64,000 nt of DNA from Eutreptiella sp. 'Long Island Sound 2002' (lineage: Eukaryota > Euglenozoa > Euglenophyceae > Eutreptiales > Eutreptiaceae), in contig OZ038382.1 in assembly GCA_964036045.1 (NCBI GenBank), positions 144,348,961 to 144,412,960 of the forward strand. The letters run 5' to 3'. The position numbers were made by a program, and so were the translations under genes. This document shows positions 10,109-19,489 of this stretch, one piece after another. The notes beneath the pieces were generated by a model. That model was not told the DNA's origin. It saw only the letters and a program-made list of their open reading frames with translations, and did no database searches. Each line of letters opens with the position of its first letter. Position 1 is the first letter of the stretch.

Positions 10109-13100
10109 TCGCGAGCTCCTTACGAAGCATATTTATAACAGAGCGGCCGGCTCTTTCGCCAGGCAGCGCTCGATGCGAGTGGATTTCACACCTGAGGTGG
10201 TGGATTCCAAGGCGAGCACACAATTCTCTCCACCATTCGGAGGTGTACTCTTTGCCTGAGTCCGTGACCACCTCGGATGGGACGTCCCAGCCTCCCATCC
10301 AGGTCTGCGCGCACCATTTGGCGGCAGCCTTGCCAGTCATCGACTCAATGTTGCAAGGCAACACTTGAATGTAGCCGGAATGACGGCACTGAATAAGGAG
10401 CACACCATTGACTTTTTTGTTAGTCCAATGGCACTCTTCGTCATCGAGCTCACCGAGATAGAAAAAATCACTCGTGACTCTGTTGAAGAGACGCTCCGGA
10501 ATAGGATGAGGCCTCAGATGGCCGTGCTTCTTCGCGCTGGGAGGCGTCGAGACAGCACATTGGGCACATCCGGCAGCTACTTTCATGCAATGAGTGTAGA
10601 GCCTCGATCCAAACAACCTATGCTTAATCATCGACCACAGTCGACGGCCATGTGCGTGGGGGGACTCCCATTTGTGCCACCAGTTTAACACTCGGGGGGC
10701 TAGGGCGTCTGGCACACACAATTTACCCTCCATCCACAGCTTCCCCCCATCCAACGAGTACTCAGCAAAAATCCCATCCCTGTGAGCATCTTTGGATTTG
10801 AGATTTCCAAAGACCTCTTTAAACATGGGATCCTGCAGGTAATCGGACGTCCAGTCACGGATGATCAGGGAATCCTTAGGCAGGGGTGGAGTTTTGGCCG
10901 GATCTCGACGCTTAATGCCCTCGATCAACCGAAATCTACTTACTCGTCGGGTATAGTCAAACCGTTTCACATCCCCTGAGGATGGATCGGTGACTTTTTC
11001 CACGACTTTCAGCGTTTTGGTGCAGATCTCGTGAGCATGCGCTGGATCTGTGATGGCCGTGATGTCGTGACACGGCAATGCGTGCTGTTTAACAGCGCAC
11101 TGCATGCATGCACGTCGAATGAGTTTCTTTTCTTCCTGATCCCATTCGATGATGACATGGCGGTCCTGCTCCGTACCATGGATGTTGGTACTTTGCAGCC
11201 CCTCTGAGGCGGGGTAAGCCCATCGGCTCAGAGCATCCGCTACCGTGTTGTGTTTTCCAGGCAAATACGACACATGGAGGTCAAACAGAGAGAGAAATTC
11301 GTGCCATCTGGCCCGTCGACCAGCTGGGCTCGCGACAGTATCAATGTGTTCGGTGGCCCAATACTCCAGAGATCGATGATCCGTCAGGACCTCGACTCGA
11401 TTGGTGCCAACCCACGATTGGTAATTTTTTAAAGCACAGATGATGGCGTAAGTCTCTTGCTCACGCGGCGACCATTGCATTTGGCGTGGAGCTAGCTTCC
11501 GTGACCAAAATGCAAGAGGGTAATGATCGCCGGTGGCTTCATCAACCTGTTCAAGGACAGCTCCGATCGCGTACCTAGATGCGTCGGTTCTAATGTAGAA
11601 GGGTCGGTCAAATTGGGGCACATGCAACGTGGCGACTTCGCAGAGGGCTGCCTTCAAGTGATGGAAGGCCTCCTCGCACTCGTCAGTCCACTTGACACGA
11701 ACCTTTGAACCTGCCCTGCCTGCATCTCTCCCTACCTTCAATAATTCAGTGAGGGGGGCAGCAAATTTGGCATAATTCGGCACAAAAGTGTGGTAAAAAT
11801 TGCAACAACCCAGGAATCCTCTCAACTCCGTGATCGTCTCAGGGCGCTTCCACTTCTGAATAGCGACGAGCTTCCCTGGACTGGGTCGTCGAGTGCCATT
11901 CTCTAGGAGAGAACCACAAAATTCGACTGATTTTAAAAATAATTTTCCCTTCTTTGGCCCACAGATCAGCTGATTGGCGTCAAGAATGTCCAAAACTTGG
12001 TTCAGCTGCTTCTCATGTAGGGCCACCAGCTCGGCTTCGGTCAGTCCCTCCGTCGCGATGATTATGTCATCTATGTACACACTCACGAAGGCACGAAGCT
12101 CAGGATGGGTTGTGAACAGCACATCCTCCATCATTCTTTGAAAAAATGAGGGGGGGTTCTTCAATCCCATGGGCATGACGGTCCATTGGACTGGGCCACA
12201 TGGCGTGCACATACAGGTGAGAGGTCTGCTGTCCTTCCTCAACGGCATTTGGTGAAAGCCGTGACGGAGATCCAGCACAGAGAACAAACGACCTCTTGCC
12301 CTCTTGGCGATTTCCTCCTCAATGAGGGGCAGGGGGTGTGAATCCGCCTTGGTTTCGGCGTTGAGATTGCGAAAATCAACAACCATTCGCCAGCCATCAA
12401 TGGTGTTCTGGTCTGCAGGCGGTGGCTTCGGGACTGTGAAGGGTGAACAGCACCATTCGCTGGTCATACAACCCTCAAGCCAACCAAATTCCCTGAGATT
12501 TCTCTCAATGATTTTTCTGAGAATCTCATGTTTGTGTCCATGATTTTCATAAGGGCGCTGTTTTTTTGCCTTGTACTCTTCACGAAGCTCGATGAAGGCT
12601 TCACCGAACTGTCCACGGACAGGGGGGTCTTTGATCAACTTCCCTGAAAGGGTTGTGTCCTTCCGTTCCTCAAAAATCTTTTCTCTTGACCTCGAACACA
12701 ATTCAGTGTCCACCTGATCGCCAGGAATTACTGTCGAAAAAACTTTGGCGACTTCTTCGGCTTTGGCAGGAAGAATCTTCTTACGGATGTCCCTAAACAG
12801 GTCCGTATCCACTGCCTCTTGAAGATAGGTGGGTCTTGTGTCGACATCCCAGAGATTTTCTTCGCGATCCAGCTCCTCGAAAGGATCCATGAAAGCTTCC
12901 ACAGGGGGTTTTTCATAAAAAACTCTGAATTTGCGGCGCGATTGGAGATTTTTCCTCGCCCGTGCACTGAAGATTCTTTTCGATGTCGACCGTATTGGGG
13001 AAGAGGGAGACGAGGCGGATCCATTGGACGTTGAATCACCTTGGGTATCTGACGGACAAAAATCAGAAAAAATAGATTCATCATCAGTACCACGCTCAAC

Positions 13101-14174
13101 CTCAGATTCAGACCCAACACAGGAATCAGTACCAGAATCAGCAGAATTAGAGTCAGAAAGCTTTCCATCCACCAGGAATGCAAGCGAACTCCAGGACCGC
13201 TGTGGCAGGGGACCTGTGTCGTCCCTGGCATACAGCTTAATCTTCCTGGGAAGTTCGATGTAATCAACACAAATGTCTTGTAATTCCTGAAACCAAGGCT
13301 TGTCGTCCCACAAGGGCACAACCAAAATTGCCTGGGTTTTATCTTGCTTGATTTTGTGGATGACCTGCTGGATTAAGTGAAACGGAGGGTTAATCCACAA
13401 CTTCTTGTCCCATTTGTGGGTCCAAGCGTCGCTGAAGTGCTTGTCAAAGCGCTTGTTCATACGGTTAGCAAAGGCATCATACTGTGGCCAAAAGGAATGA
13501 TGTTCATGGAAGTATTCACAAATTGCATCGCGCCATTTGTCGACAACTCTGTAGGATGAAGAGTGCCAGCGCGAAGGGCGTCGTGGCTGGGAGTCCCTAC
13601 GAAGACATTCTAACTCCTGGGAGTAATCGGCACTCCCATTCACCTCTGCAATGGTGACATCTTCACCAAATTTTGGTGTCACTTTTTGCTTCAAAAATTC
13701 TTCTGCACTTTTAAACCCTGCGTGCAAAAAACGAAATTCAGGACGCTCCAAAGGACCTGACTCCAGCAAAAAACAACGACGATGACCTACGGGCGGTACC
13801 CTGTTCTTACGAAGCCAAGGATGGCCCAAGTAAAGGTCATATTTTATGTCAGCACGATAGAAGTAATCATCCTTAAGGACAACTTCTTCCACATTTTGCT
13901 CTTCCCAAAGGTCTTGAGCGACCAAATGGGTTGATATATAACAACCGCGTTGCCCACCTGCGAGAGAATGTCCAGAAACTCCCTCGAGGGTAACAGGATG
14001 AGGCGATTCAAACACGCAGTCGTCGGGTAAGAATGAGTTGGATTGGAGATTTACCTCTGATGCATTGTCACACAAACAAGTGGCGAGGTGGAAATTTCCC
14101 TTGCAATCAGAGACCCACAGCTTTGTGACAAACTGACGAGCCCTGTGCTTGGACTGTACACCAACCTCGTCCAC
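10083..14174 (-). CDS. pol: Element B pol: protease-like, Dam-like, RT, RNase H, integrase
   Basis: The frame is open from just after the gag stop (14303) and has no ATG there, so it is expected to be made as gag-pol by readthrough; positions below count from 14174. Residues 25-125 look like a retropepsin but read CDNAS where D-T/S-G is expected, with GHPWL as the C-terminal hairpin. Residues 229-340 form the Dam-like domain (YDAFANRMN, WINPPF, LVVPLW). Residues 540-780 are RT (VLDLRHGF, YIDD at 700-703). RNase H has D864, E907, D932 and D980. The integrase has an HHCC-type zinc region and a catalytic core with TSDFF, VTDSGKEY and GERAGRS. The frame ends at 10083 inside integrase after a frameshift. 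Everything before that point is intact. Confidence 0.95.
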   Translation of the reverse strand: MDEVGVQSKHRARQFVTKLWVSDCKGNFHLATCLCDNASEVNLQSNSFLPDDCVFESPHPVTLEGVSGHSLAGGQRGCYISTHLVAQDLWEEQNVEEVVLKDDYFYRADIKYDLYLGHPWLRKNRVPPVGHRRCFLLESGPLERPEFRFLHAGFKSAEEFLKQKVTPKFGEDVTIAEVNGSADYSQELECLRRDSQPRRPSRWHSSSYRVVDKWRDAICEYFHEHHSFWPQYDAFANRMNKRFDKHFSDAWTHKWDKKLWINPPFHLIQQVIHKIKQDKTQAILVVPLWDDKPWFQELQDICVDYIELPRKIKLYARDDTGPLPQRSWSSLAFLVDGKLSDSNSADSGTDSCVGSESEVERGTDDESIFSDFCPSDTQGDSTSNGSASSPSSPIRSTSKRIFSARARKNLQSRRKFRVFYEKPPVEAFMDPFEELDREENLWDVDTRPTYLQEAVDTDLFRDIRKKILPAKAEEVAKVFSTVIPGDQVDTELCSRSREKIFEERKDTTLSGKLIKDPPVRGQFGEAFIELREEYKAKKQRPYENHGHKHEILRKIIERNLREFGWLEGCMTSEWCCSPFTVPKPPPADQNTIDGWRMVVDFRNLNAETKADSHPLPLIEEEIAKRARGRLFSVLDLRHGFHQMPLRKDSRPLTCMCTPCGPVQWTVMPMGLKNPPSFFQRMMEDVLFTTHPELRAFVSVYIDDIIIATEGLTEAELVALHEKQLNQVLDILDANQLICGPKKGKLFLKSVEFCGSLLENGTRRPSPGKLVAIQKWKRPETITELRGFLGCCNFYHTFVPNYAKFAAPLTELLKVGRDAGRAGSKVRVKWTDECEEAFHHLKAALCEVATLHVPQFDRPFYIRTDASRYAIGAVLEQVDEATGDHYPLAFWSRKLAPRQMQWSPREQETYAIICALKNYQSWVGTNRVEVLTDHRSLEYWATEHIDTVASPAGRRARWHEFLSLFDLHVSYLPGKHNTVADALSRWAYPASEGLQSTNIHGTEQDRHVIIEWDQEEKKLIRRACMQCAVKQHALPCHDITAITDPAHAHEICTKTLKVVEKVTDPSSGDVKRFDYTRRVSRFRLIEGIKRRDPAKTPPLPKDSLIIRDWTSDYLQDPMFKEVFGNLKSKDAHRDGIFAEYSLDGGKLWMEGKLCVPDALAPRVLNWWHKWESPHAHGRRLWSMIKHRLFGSRLYTHCMKVAAGCAQCAVSTPPSAKKHGHLRPHPIPERLFNRVTSDFFYLGELDDEECHWTNKKVNGVLLIQCRHSGYIQVLPCNIESMTGKAAAKWCAQTWMGGWDVPSEVVTDSGKEYTSEWWRELCARLGIHHLRCEIHSHRALPGERAGRSVINMLRKELASEKGFQLA

Positions 14175-14300
14175 TACAACAGAAGGATCCGTTGCCGGAT
14201 CCAGGGGAGAGGAGACAAGCGACCCTACATCAAGTAATGGTCGATCAGGAATTTGGGGATCATGCCTGAAATCGCCTGGGGAGGGGCGATTTTCGTGGCT

Positions 14301-14306
14301 CCCCTA
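14301..14306 (-). promoter_or_regulatory. Gag stop with readthrough-like context (TAG-GGG)
   Basis: Gag (from 17339) and the pol frame (through 14174) are in one register, 3165 bases apart, separated only by this TAG. UAG followed by G is the arrangement used by murine leukaemia virus for gag-pol readthrough; the parallel is inference. Confidence 0.6.
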
Positions 14307-17300
14307 GGCGTTCTGACCTCCAGCGGCTGCATTTACATTGTGAACACAGCCTGTTTCGTCGATCCATTCATCTTGGAACGGATCATCCGCTGGATTCAGA
14401 GCATTTTCGACGTAATCTCGATCCGCATCAGACACCTGGTCTGCACCTGTGACCTGATCCACACGATGGTTTCCCTTTCCACGTCCACGGCCACGGCCGC
14501 CGGATGATGGGCCACCACCGTCGCCACGCCCTCTGCCCTTACCAGAGAAGGGGGTTCCCGAAGGATTTCCCTTACCTTTACCCTGTGATCCTGGAGCATT
14601 TCCTTTGTTTGTACCGGATTGAGGGGTTTGGCCTGGATTTCGATTTCCGCCTCCGGCGTTGACATTGGGACCTGTCTGGCCATTCGGCTGCCCACCGGAA
14701 CCGGATGGAGTCCGATTTCCTTTGCCTTGGGACCCGCCAGGGCCTCCAGTATTTTTGTTCCCACCGGAGGGAGTCGAATTACCCTTTCCCCCCTTGGCAC
14801 CATGCACCTGTCTGTCATTCCTGTCTGAATTCTGAGGATTACTGACATTTTCACCAATCACCTTGTGATCGTAAGCAGACCATCGGTGATTAGCAGTGGA
14901 ATGCGTCTTAGCTCGGTTCGTAGAACCTAGAAGAAGACAGATGCTACAATGATCCTGAACATTCCGGGTGTCATTCACCTTTTTGTTGCCCTTTTGGGCC
15001 CCATTTTGGGTGTTTTGCTGGGTATTCCTGTTTCCCCCAAGACCCTCATGGAAATTTTGATTGGCGGCGTCAGCGAGCCTCTCAACCTCTTCCCACAGTT
15101 CCTGCGGAGTAAACGAAAACACCCAGTTCCTGGCCTTCAGGCGATGGCCGTGGAAACTTACTCCCCTATTGAGGACTTGGACAAACAAGTCCCGATCCTC
15201 GTGTTCATTAAATTTGATTTTCCACGTGTTTTCAGTGAATTTCACCTTGGTAAACGACGTGGGGGAGCACTTTTGAAGTGCCTCCCTGACGGTAAACCGG
15301 TTGGCCGAGGCGTCAAAGCCATCGATCTCCGCCCACCAGGTCTTGACCTTTTCTTCGGACTGTCGATTCCGAAGGGTGGCGGCGGTTTCTGAGGGGATCT
15401 TGTCAAAAATCAGATTTTTCAGCTCGGCACTAGAAAATTTTTCGCCTGAATGTTCAGATTCTTCTACGAGATTCCAGAAGCGCTGTCTCTTGTCCTGCAC
15501 CTCATGCAAGATTAATCGAGAGAACGAAGGAAAATTCTTCAACATCTGGTGGTAATGGTCCTCTGGCAGTCGAGATCCACGTACCTCCAACTGTTCCCAC
15601 ACCTCATCAAAGGTAAGGGGGGAACTTGAATCTTCACGATCACTCCAGGTTCTGAGCCAAGTGTTGGCCGGCGCTCCCTCAAGGCAGTCCAGAAGGGCCA
15701 TCAGGAACTGATCATCCTGGAGTTTTTGAGTCTTAACCCACAGTTTAAATTCCCGTTGGAACTGAGGCCAACGTCTGGGGTTCCCATTATACTTTGGTTG
15801 CTTGGCAACCTGACGAAGTCGCAATGAAGTAGGATTTAGGAGTGAATCCAGCCCAACACCGGCCGTAATGGCAGACACCTTGGCGGCATCATTAGCCACA
15901 CCAGCTCCGGCGAGGGTCTGGGCGAGCAACATCTGGGCAATTGCATTGGAATCAACAGCAGGAAGGGTAGTACGGGAGGCAGTTCTTTTGGCATTCTGAA
16001 CCTCAGTCCTAGCCTTCGCCGATCTACTCTGTGATCGAGAGATTGTAACCCTTTCCTTTAGTTTAGTCCTGCTGATCCGTGCATCGGTGGTCTTAGAGTC
16101 CACCGAAGGAGCAATCGAAAAAATTTCTGTCGCCTCCTCCGACGGTTCTGTTGTCTGATCCACCGATGATGCGCCCTCAGACCTCATGTGGGTCTTGAAA
16201 AGATCTTTAATTCCCAGCGTCTGAATGATGAGTTGCATTTGATCTTTGAGCAATTGGAGCTCAGAGTCTCGCTGAGATCTGCAAGAGCAGTCGGCAGGAC
16301 AGTACATACGGTGTCCTGAAGGGCCTGAGCAAGCTGTCGGACCGCTAATCTCAGTGGTTCGCAGCCAGGAGTCCACTTGGGGAGCTCCTTCAGTCCTAAT
16401 TTCCAGGCTTGCCTGCCTAGCTGCCTCTAAAATTCCTTCCTCAACCGCGGCGGCTAGATCGTCGCGGATGGAAACAGAGGGATGAGGGGCGGAGGGCCCG
16501 GCAACCGGTGCCTTGGTCTTCTCCTTCGGGAAGGGACTTGCCTCCCAAATCTGCACAAAAATGGCAAAAGATTCATCTTCTTGAGAACACCACGACATCC
16601 TGGTATTAATTTCTTCTTGAAGAAGGAAAAAATATTCAAATAAAAAATCAGAGGCGATTCTTTCTTGTCCTATCAGCTTAGACGTGGCTAATAGACACAG
16701 GGCCTCAAGCGCCTCAAGGTTACGGGCCACTTCCGAAGACAAATGGTTGTCCCATTGTGCCCATGAGGCTGGTCGATTATAGGTTGGTACCTCACCTGGA
16801 CCACCCATCTCAATGTCGTCAATGTCGGCATCGATGGTCACAAAATGTGAACATTGGTACGGAGAATTAGTACCTGCCAGGTCCGTAAGCTCCACCGGAG
16901 CGTTGCCATTAGCGTAAGCTGGGAGATTCCAGCTGCTTGATGGCCAATTTCGACTGGGATCTTGATTGTAATCTGGGCCTCCACAGCTGCTGATTTGTGT
17001 CCTTCTTGGGCAATTTGGGCTTGCGCAAGGCATTCCTCTCAAGGCCTCGTTCGCACAGCACCACGGCAGCGTAATCGTTACGTCTCCGGAGGTTGCGGAG
17101 TCTACGGGGCCGTACTGAGGGGCTAGCTGTGGTTGGGACACCAAAGGAACAACATTCAGGTAGCCTCTGCTACCATGAAAGTGCTGCCCTGGGTCGTTGT
17201 GGGTGCCGGAGGGCTCGGGGCCGGCAAGACCAGTGGGGCAGGCATGCGAGGAGTCTCCCTGGATGTTGTTATTGGGTGTAGAACCGGACACTCGGACACC

Positions 17301-17339
17301 AACGGAGGCGAGAGCAGCGACAACAGAAGCAAGGTCCAT
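14304..17339 (-). CDS. gag: Element B gag, initiated inside the LTR
   Basis: This structural polyprotein has 1011 codons. The first ATG (17337-17339) lies within the 5' LTR, 367 bases from its edge, and the first 55 or so residues are LTR-encoded. The PBS is then translated as part of HGSRGY. Residues 510-790 are capsid-like (YNGNPRRWPQFQREFKLWVK). A CX2C...H...H cluster (CSICLLLGSTNRAKTHSTANH without the last residue) may bind zinc. The C-terminus is a glycine-rich RGRGRGKGN type, suited to RNA binding. Two other cysteine clusters lie nearer the N-terminus. The frame ends in TAG followed by GGG and stays open in the same frame into pol. The open frame over 3 kb argues for recent activity. 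Confidence 0.93.
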   Translation of the reverse strand: MDLASVVAALASVGVRVSGSTPNNNIQGDSSHACPTGLAGPEPSGTHNDPGQHFHGSRGYLNVVPLVSQPQLAPQYGPVDSATSGDVTITLPWCCANEALRGMPCASPNCPRRTQISSCGGPDYNQDPSRNWPSSSWNLPAYANGNAPVELTDLAGTNSPYQCSHFVTIDADIDDIEMGGPGEVPTYNRPASWAQWDNHLSSEVARNLEALEALCLLATSKLIGQERIASDFLFEYFFLLQEEINTRMSWCSQEDESFAIFVQIWEASPFPKEKTKAPVAGPSAPHPSVSIRDDLAAAVEEGILEAARQASLEIRTEGAPQVDSWLRTTEISGPTACSGPSGHRMYCPADCSCRSQRDSELQLLKDQMQLIIQTLGIKDLFKTHMRSEGASSVDQTTEPSEEATEIFSIAPSVDSKTTDARISRTKLKERVTISRSQSRSAKARTEVQNAKRTASRTTLPAVDSNAIAQMLLAQTLAGAGVANDAAKVSAITAGVGLDSLLNPTSLRLRQVAKQPKYNGNPRRWPQFQREFKLWVKTQKLQDDQFLMALLDCLEGAPANTWLRTWSDREDSSSPLTFDEVWEQLEVRGSRLPEDHYHQMLKNFPSFSRLILHEVQDKRQRFWNLVEESEHSGEKFSSAELKNLIFDKIPSETAATLRNRQSEEKVKTWWAEIDGFDASANRFTVREALQKCSPTSFTKVKFTENTWKIKFNEHEDRDLFVQVLNRGVSFHGHRLKARNWVFSFTPQELWEEVERLADAANQNFHEGLGGNRNTQQNTQNGAQKGNKKVNDTRNVQDHCSICLLLGSTNRAKTHSTANHRWSAYDHKVIGENVSNPQNSDRNDRQVHGAKGGKGNSTPSGGNKNTGGPGGSQGKGNRTPSGSGGQPNGQTGPNVNAGGGNRNPGQTPQSGTNKGNAPGSQGKGKGNPSGTPFSGKGRGRGDGGGPSSGGRGRGRGKGNHRVDQVTGADQVSDADRDYVENALNPADDPFQDEWIDETGCVHNVNAAAGGQNA
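17163..17175 (-). promoter_or_regulatory. Element B primer binding site (tRNA-iMet type)
   Basis: On the minus strand TGGTAGCAGAGGC directly follows the CA end of the 5' LTR. It ends in the complement of a tRNA 3' UACCA and matches the known initiator-Met PBS type. It overlaps the gag coding frame. Confidence 0.88.
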
Positions 17340-17706
17340 GCTGATTGTGGTCCGGCAGAAAATCCCAGTCTATGAAGAAAATTGCGGGGAATTATTCTAA
17401 ATACATCTGAGTGTCCAAAACTGTCCGAATGAATTTAAATAATCCATTTATGTAAAATTGTCGGCCGATCTGGCCCGCGAGCGCGCGTCAGCGGCAAATG
17501 GCGATTCCAGCTAAAATAGCGGAATGCGGCGGATTTACGGGAAATGGACCGCGGAATCAAATCCGGCATATCAGAAATATATAGGAAATATCCTGTGACT
17601 GAGCTGCGAGGCGGCAATTCCGCCGAAGCAAAGAAAATGACCAAAATGTAGCCAATCTGGGCAGAATGTCTGAAAATCTGAGCAGATGGGGCTAGCCGCA
17701 CTTACA
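17176..17706 (-). repeat. Element B 5' LTR
   Basis: 531 bp, starting TGTAAGTGCGG on the minus strand and ending TTTCA, with AACCA duplicated outside. It carries the gag start codon. Confidence 0.95.
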
Positions 17707-17711
17707 AACCA

Positions 17712-18870
17712 ATGTGGGGGTGTGCTGCGCTGCACTCCTCGTAATATTTCATCGTAAGATGAATTTTTCATCGTGAGATGAAATTTTCATGGTAAGAAGA
17801 AAATTTAAGAAGAAAAAATTCTCTCTTCCCTGCAGGCCATTCAGCAAATCTTGATGACTGGTTCCAATTCTCTGCGGTGAGGCATGGTGCCGGGTACCTG
17901 CACGTTTGGTGGCAACCTACCGTTTCTCTGTGGTATCCTCGGACTCAGTACAACTTGGATGGTTCCTTCCCCATTCTCCTATGGTATTTGGTCCGATGTG
18001 CACCAAGAATTCATTGGGTGGGAAAGGCAGAGAACACCTGAGGAGGACGCACAATGCAGAGGCAAACTGCCTGTTGTACAGGCTGGAAAGGGAGTCAAAT
18101 ATGAACCCATGTTTGACACTGATAAATCATCATTTTTCCCTTGTATTCTACACATCATGATGATCTGTGGTAAGCTGATCTTATTCTTTACACGCAAGGT
18201 TGCACTGGACTTGCCCAACGACAGGGTGCGGCTGCTGAAGGGGACGTTCAAGGCTGCCAACATCCGATGGAGAGGGTTGCACAAGGTGTCTGCACCAGAT
18301 GGCCAGGAAGTCCAGCGTCTGCTTTGCGCTTGGGATACAGTGGCACACGTGTTGAGCATTCACAGATCTGCAGCAGATGAGGCTGTGCGGCAGCTGGGTG
18401 AAGTACTGCGCGAACTGTATCACTCTGGGCCCCTCGGTTGACGGCTTGGAAGATCAGGTGGAGCTAGCGGCATGCAACTTCCAGATGCATTGTGTTCCCT
18501 ATTCCAAATCGTCGTATCTGTACATCCTCATCCATGACATGAAAACCATCATCAGCGAATGTCGCAACTTGGGAGTGGGTCTGGCGATGTTTTCAAACGA
18601 CCTGACAGAAACCATGAATGCAATTATGAGGGGAATATACCTCCAGCACAGCAGCAGAGGGCCTGGTTCTGCAACATAATATGGATTGGGCGAAGCCTTT
18701 GCACTAAGACAGACCATTTTGCAAGTTTTTCTATTGACCCATGCACATCTGGAAGCCCATGGCGTGCCACGACCCTGTACATCACGTCTGGCATCACTGG
18801 ATCGCTCAATACAGAAGCCAAGATGGACCAAGATTTCAAAGAATTTCTGGAGTTCAAGAAGTGGAAAGAG
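17712..18870 (+). pseudogene. T1 transposase-like gene, middle part, broken
   Basis: This continues the codon split by element B: 17712-17740 reads NVGVCCAALL and ends at a GT donor (17741). A pyrimidine tract plus CAG ends at 17835. The following exon has the best peptide in a frame shifted by two (DDWFQFSAVRHGAGYLHVWW), meets a stop near 18051, then continues in another frame from about 18062 (YEPMFDTDKSSFFPCILHI, then LHKVSAPDGQEVQRLLCAWD). After another shift it reads MFSNDLTETMNAIMRGIYLQ, a motif I associate loosely with algal transposase-like proteins. The last exon stretch, FKEFLEFKKWKE, ends at a donor at 18871. Multiple frameshifts make it a pseudogene. Confidence 0.55.
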
Positions 18871-19089
18871 GTATGCTGTGAAAGTAATGATGATACTAAC
18901 AATAATAATAATAATAACATAATTTTTTCAAAAAACTTTCTTGAAATTTTTTTCGTCGGGAAAATTCATCTTAAAATTTCTTCTTGAGAAGAAAATATTC
19001 ATCGTAAGAAGAAAAATTCGTCGTACGAAGAAAAAATTCAGGAAAAACAGAAAAAACACAAAATCGGAAATAAAATGCATTTTTTGCAG
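18871..19089 (+). other. T1 intron with palindromic motif cluster
   Basis: GT (18871) to a T-rich tract and CAG (19089). The flanking exons join in phase: GAG before, ACA after. The intron contains an AAT microsatellite (18900-18918) and iterated short palindromes such as TTCTTCTTGAGAAGAA and TTCGTCGTACGAAGAA (18979-19035). Confidence 0.65.
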
Positions 19090-19338
19090 ACAACGCCATT
19101 TCTGCCACCTCAGGCCCAGAAACAAGCTCCGGCAGCCACGGTGACTCCGAGCAAGGAGCTGCCAGCTGCAGATCAAGTGGTTCACACACCAACACAATTG
19201 GCTCAAGATCTTGCACCATTATAAGAACCAAGTGAGCCTCCATCACCAGCAGCAGCAGCACCAAATTGGAGCGCAATGTTGAAGGCATCCGTGACTGCTG
19301 GACTCCAGGAGAACGCGACAAAGCAGGGGCAATATGAG
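19090..19338 (+). pseudogene. T1 gene internal exon
   Basis: 83 codons, in phase with both neighbours, beginning TTPFLPPQAQKQAPAATV and ending QENATKQGQYE before the donor at 19339. One in-frame TAA lies at 19222-19224. It is a proline/alanine/glutamine-rich linker-like segment. The preserved phase across both introns is the main evidence that this is a genuine spliced gene. Confidence 0.6.
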
Positions 19339-19489
19339 GTAGGCAATCTGTGAATAGGTGCCCGGGTAACGTGCCACAATTCATCTTAAAAATTCATCGT
19401 AAGACCAATAATTCATCGTAAGAAGAAAGCCATTCGTCGTACGATGAAACGGTACGAAAAATGTCATTCGTTCATTGCTCTTTCCTCAG
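19339..19489 (+). other. T1 intron with palindromic motif cluster
   Basis: GT at 19339, CTCTTTCCTCAG ending at 19489. It contains TTCATCTTAAAAATTCATCG, TTCATCGTAAGAAGAA and TTCGTCGTACGATGAA motifs (19381-19448), the same family as in the other T1 introns and termini. Confidence 0.6.

Larger units (their letters stand above)
6949..17706 (-). mobile_element. Element B: Ty3/gypsy chromovirus with identical-length LTRs
   Basis: The 10,758-bp element has 531-bp LTRs at both ends starting TG and ending CA, flanked by the 5-bp target duplication AACCA (6944-6948 and 17707-17711). Read on the minus strand: LTR, iMet-type PBS, gag, one in-frame stop, pol (protease-like, Dam-like domain, RT, RNase H, integrase, chromodomain), about 1.6 kb of untranslated sequence, polypurine tract, LTR. 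The two LTRs differ at three positions that I could see (7018/17245, 7084/17311 and 7414/17641), so the insertion is recent. It disrupted the T1 gene. One frameshift in integrase suggests this copy cannot move alone. Confidence 0.95.
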
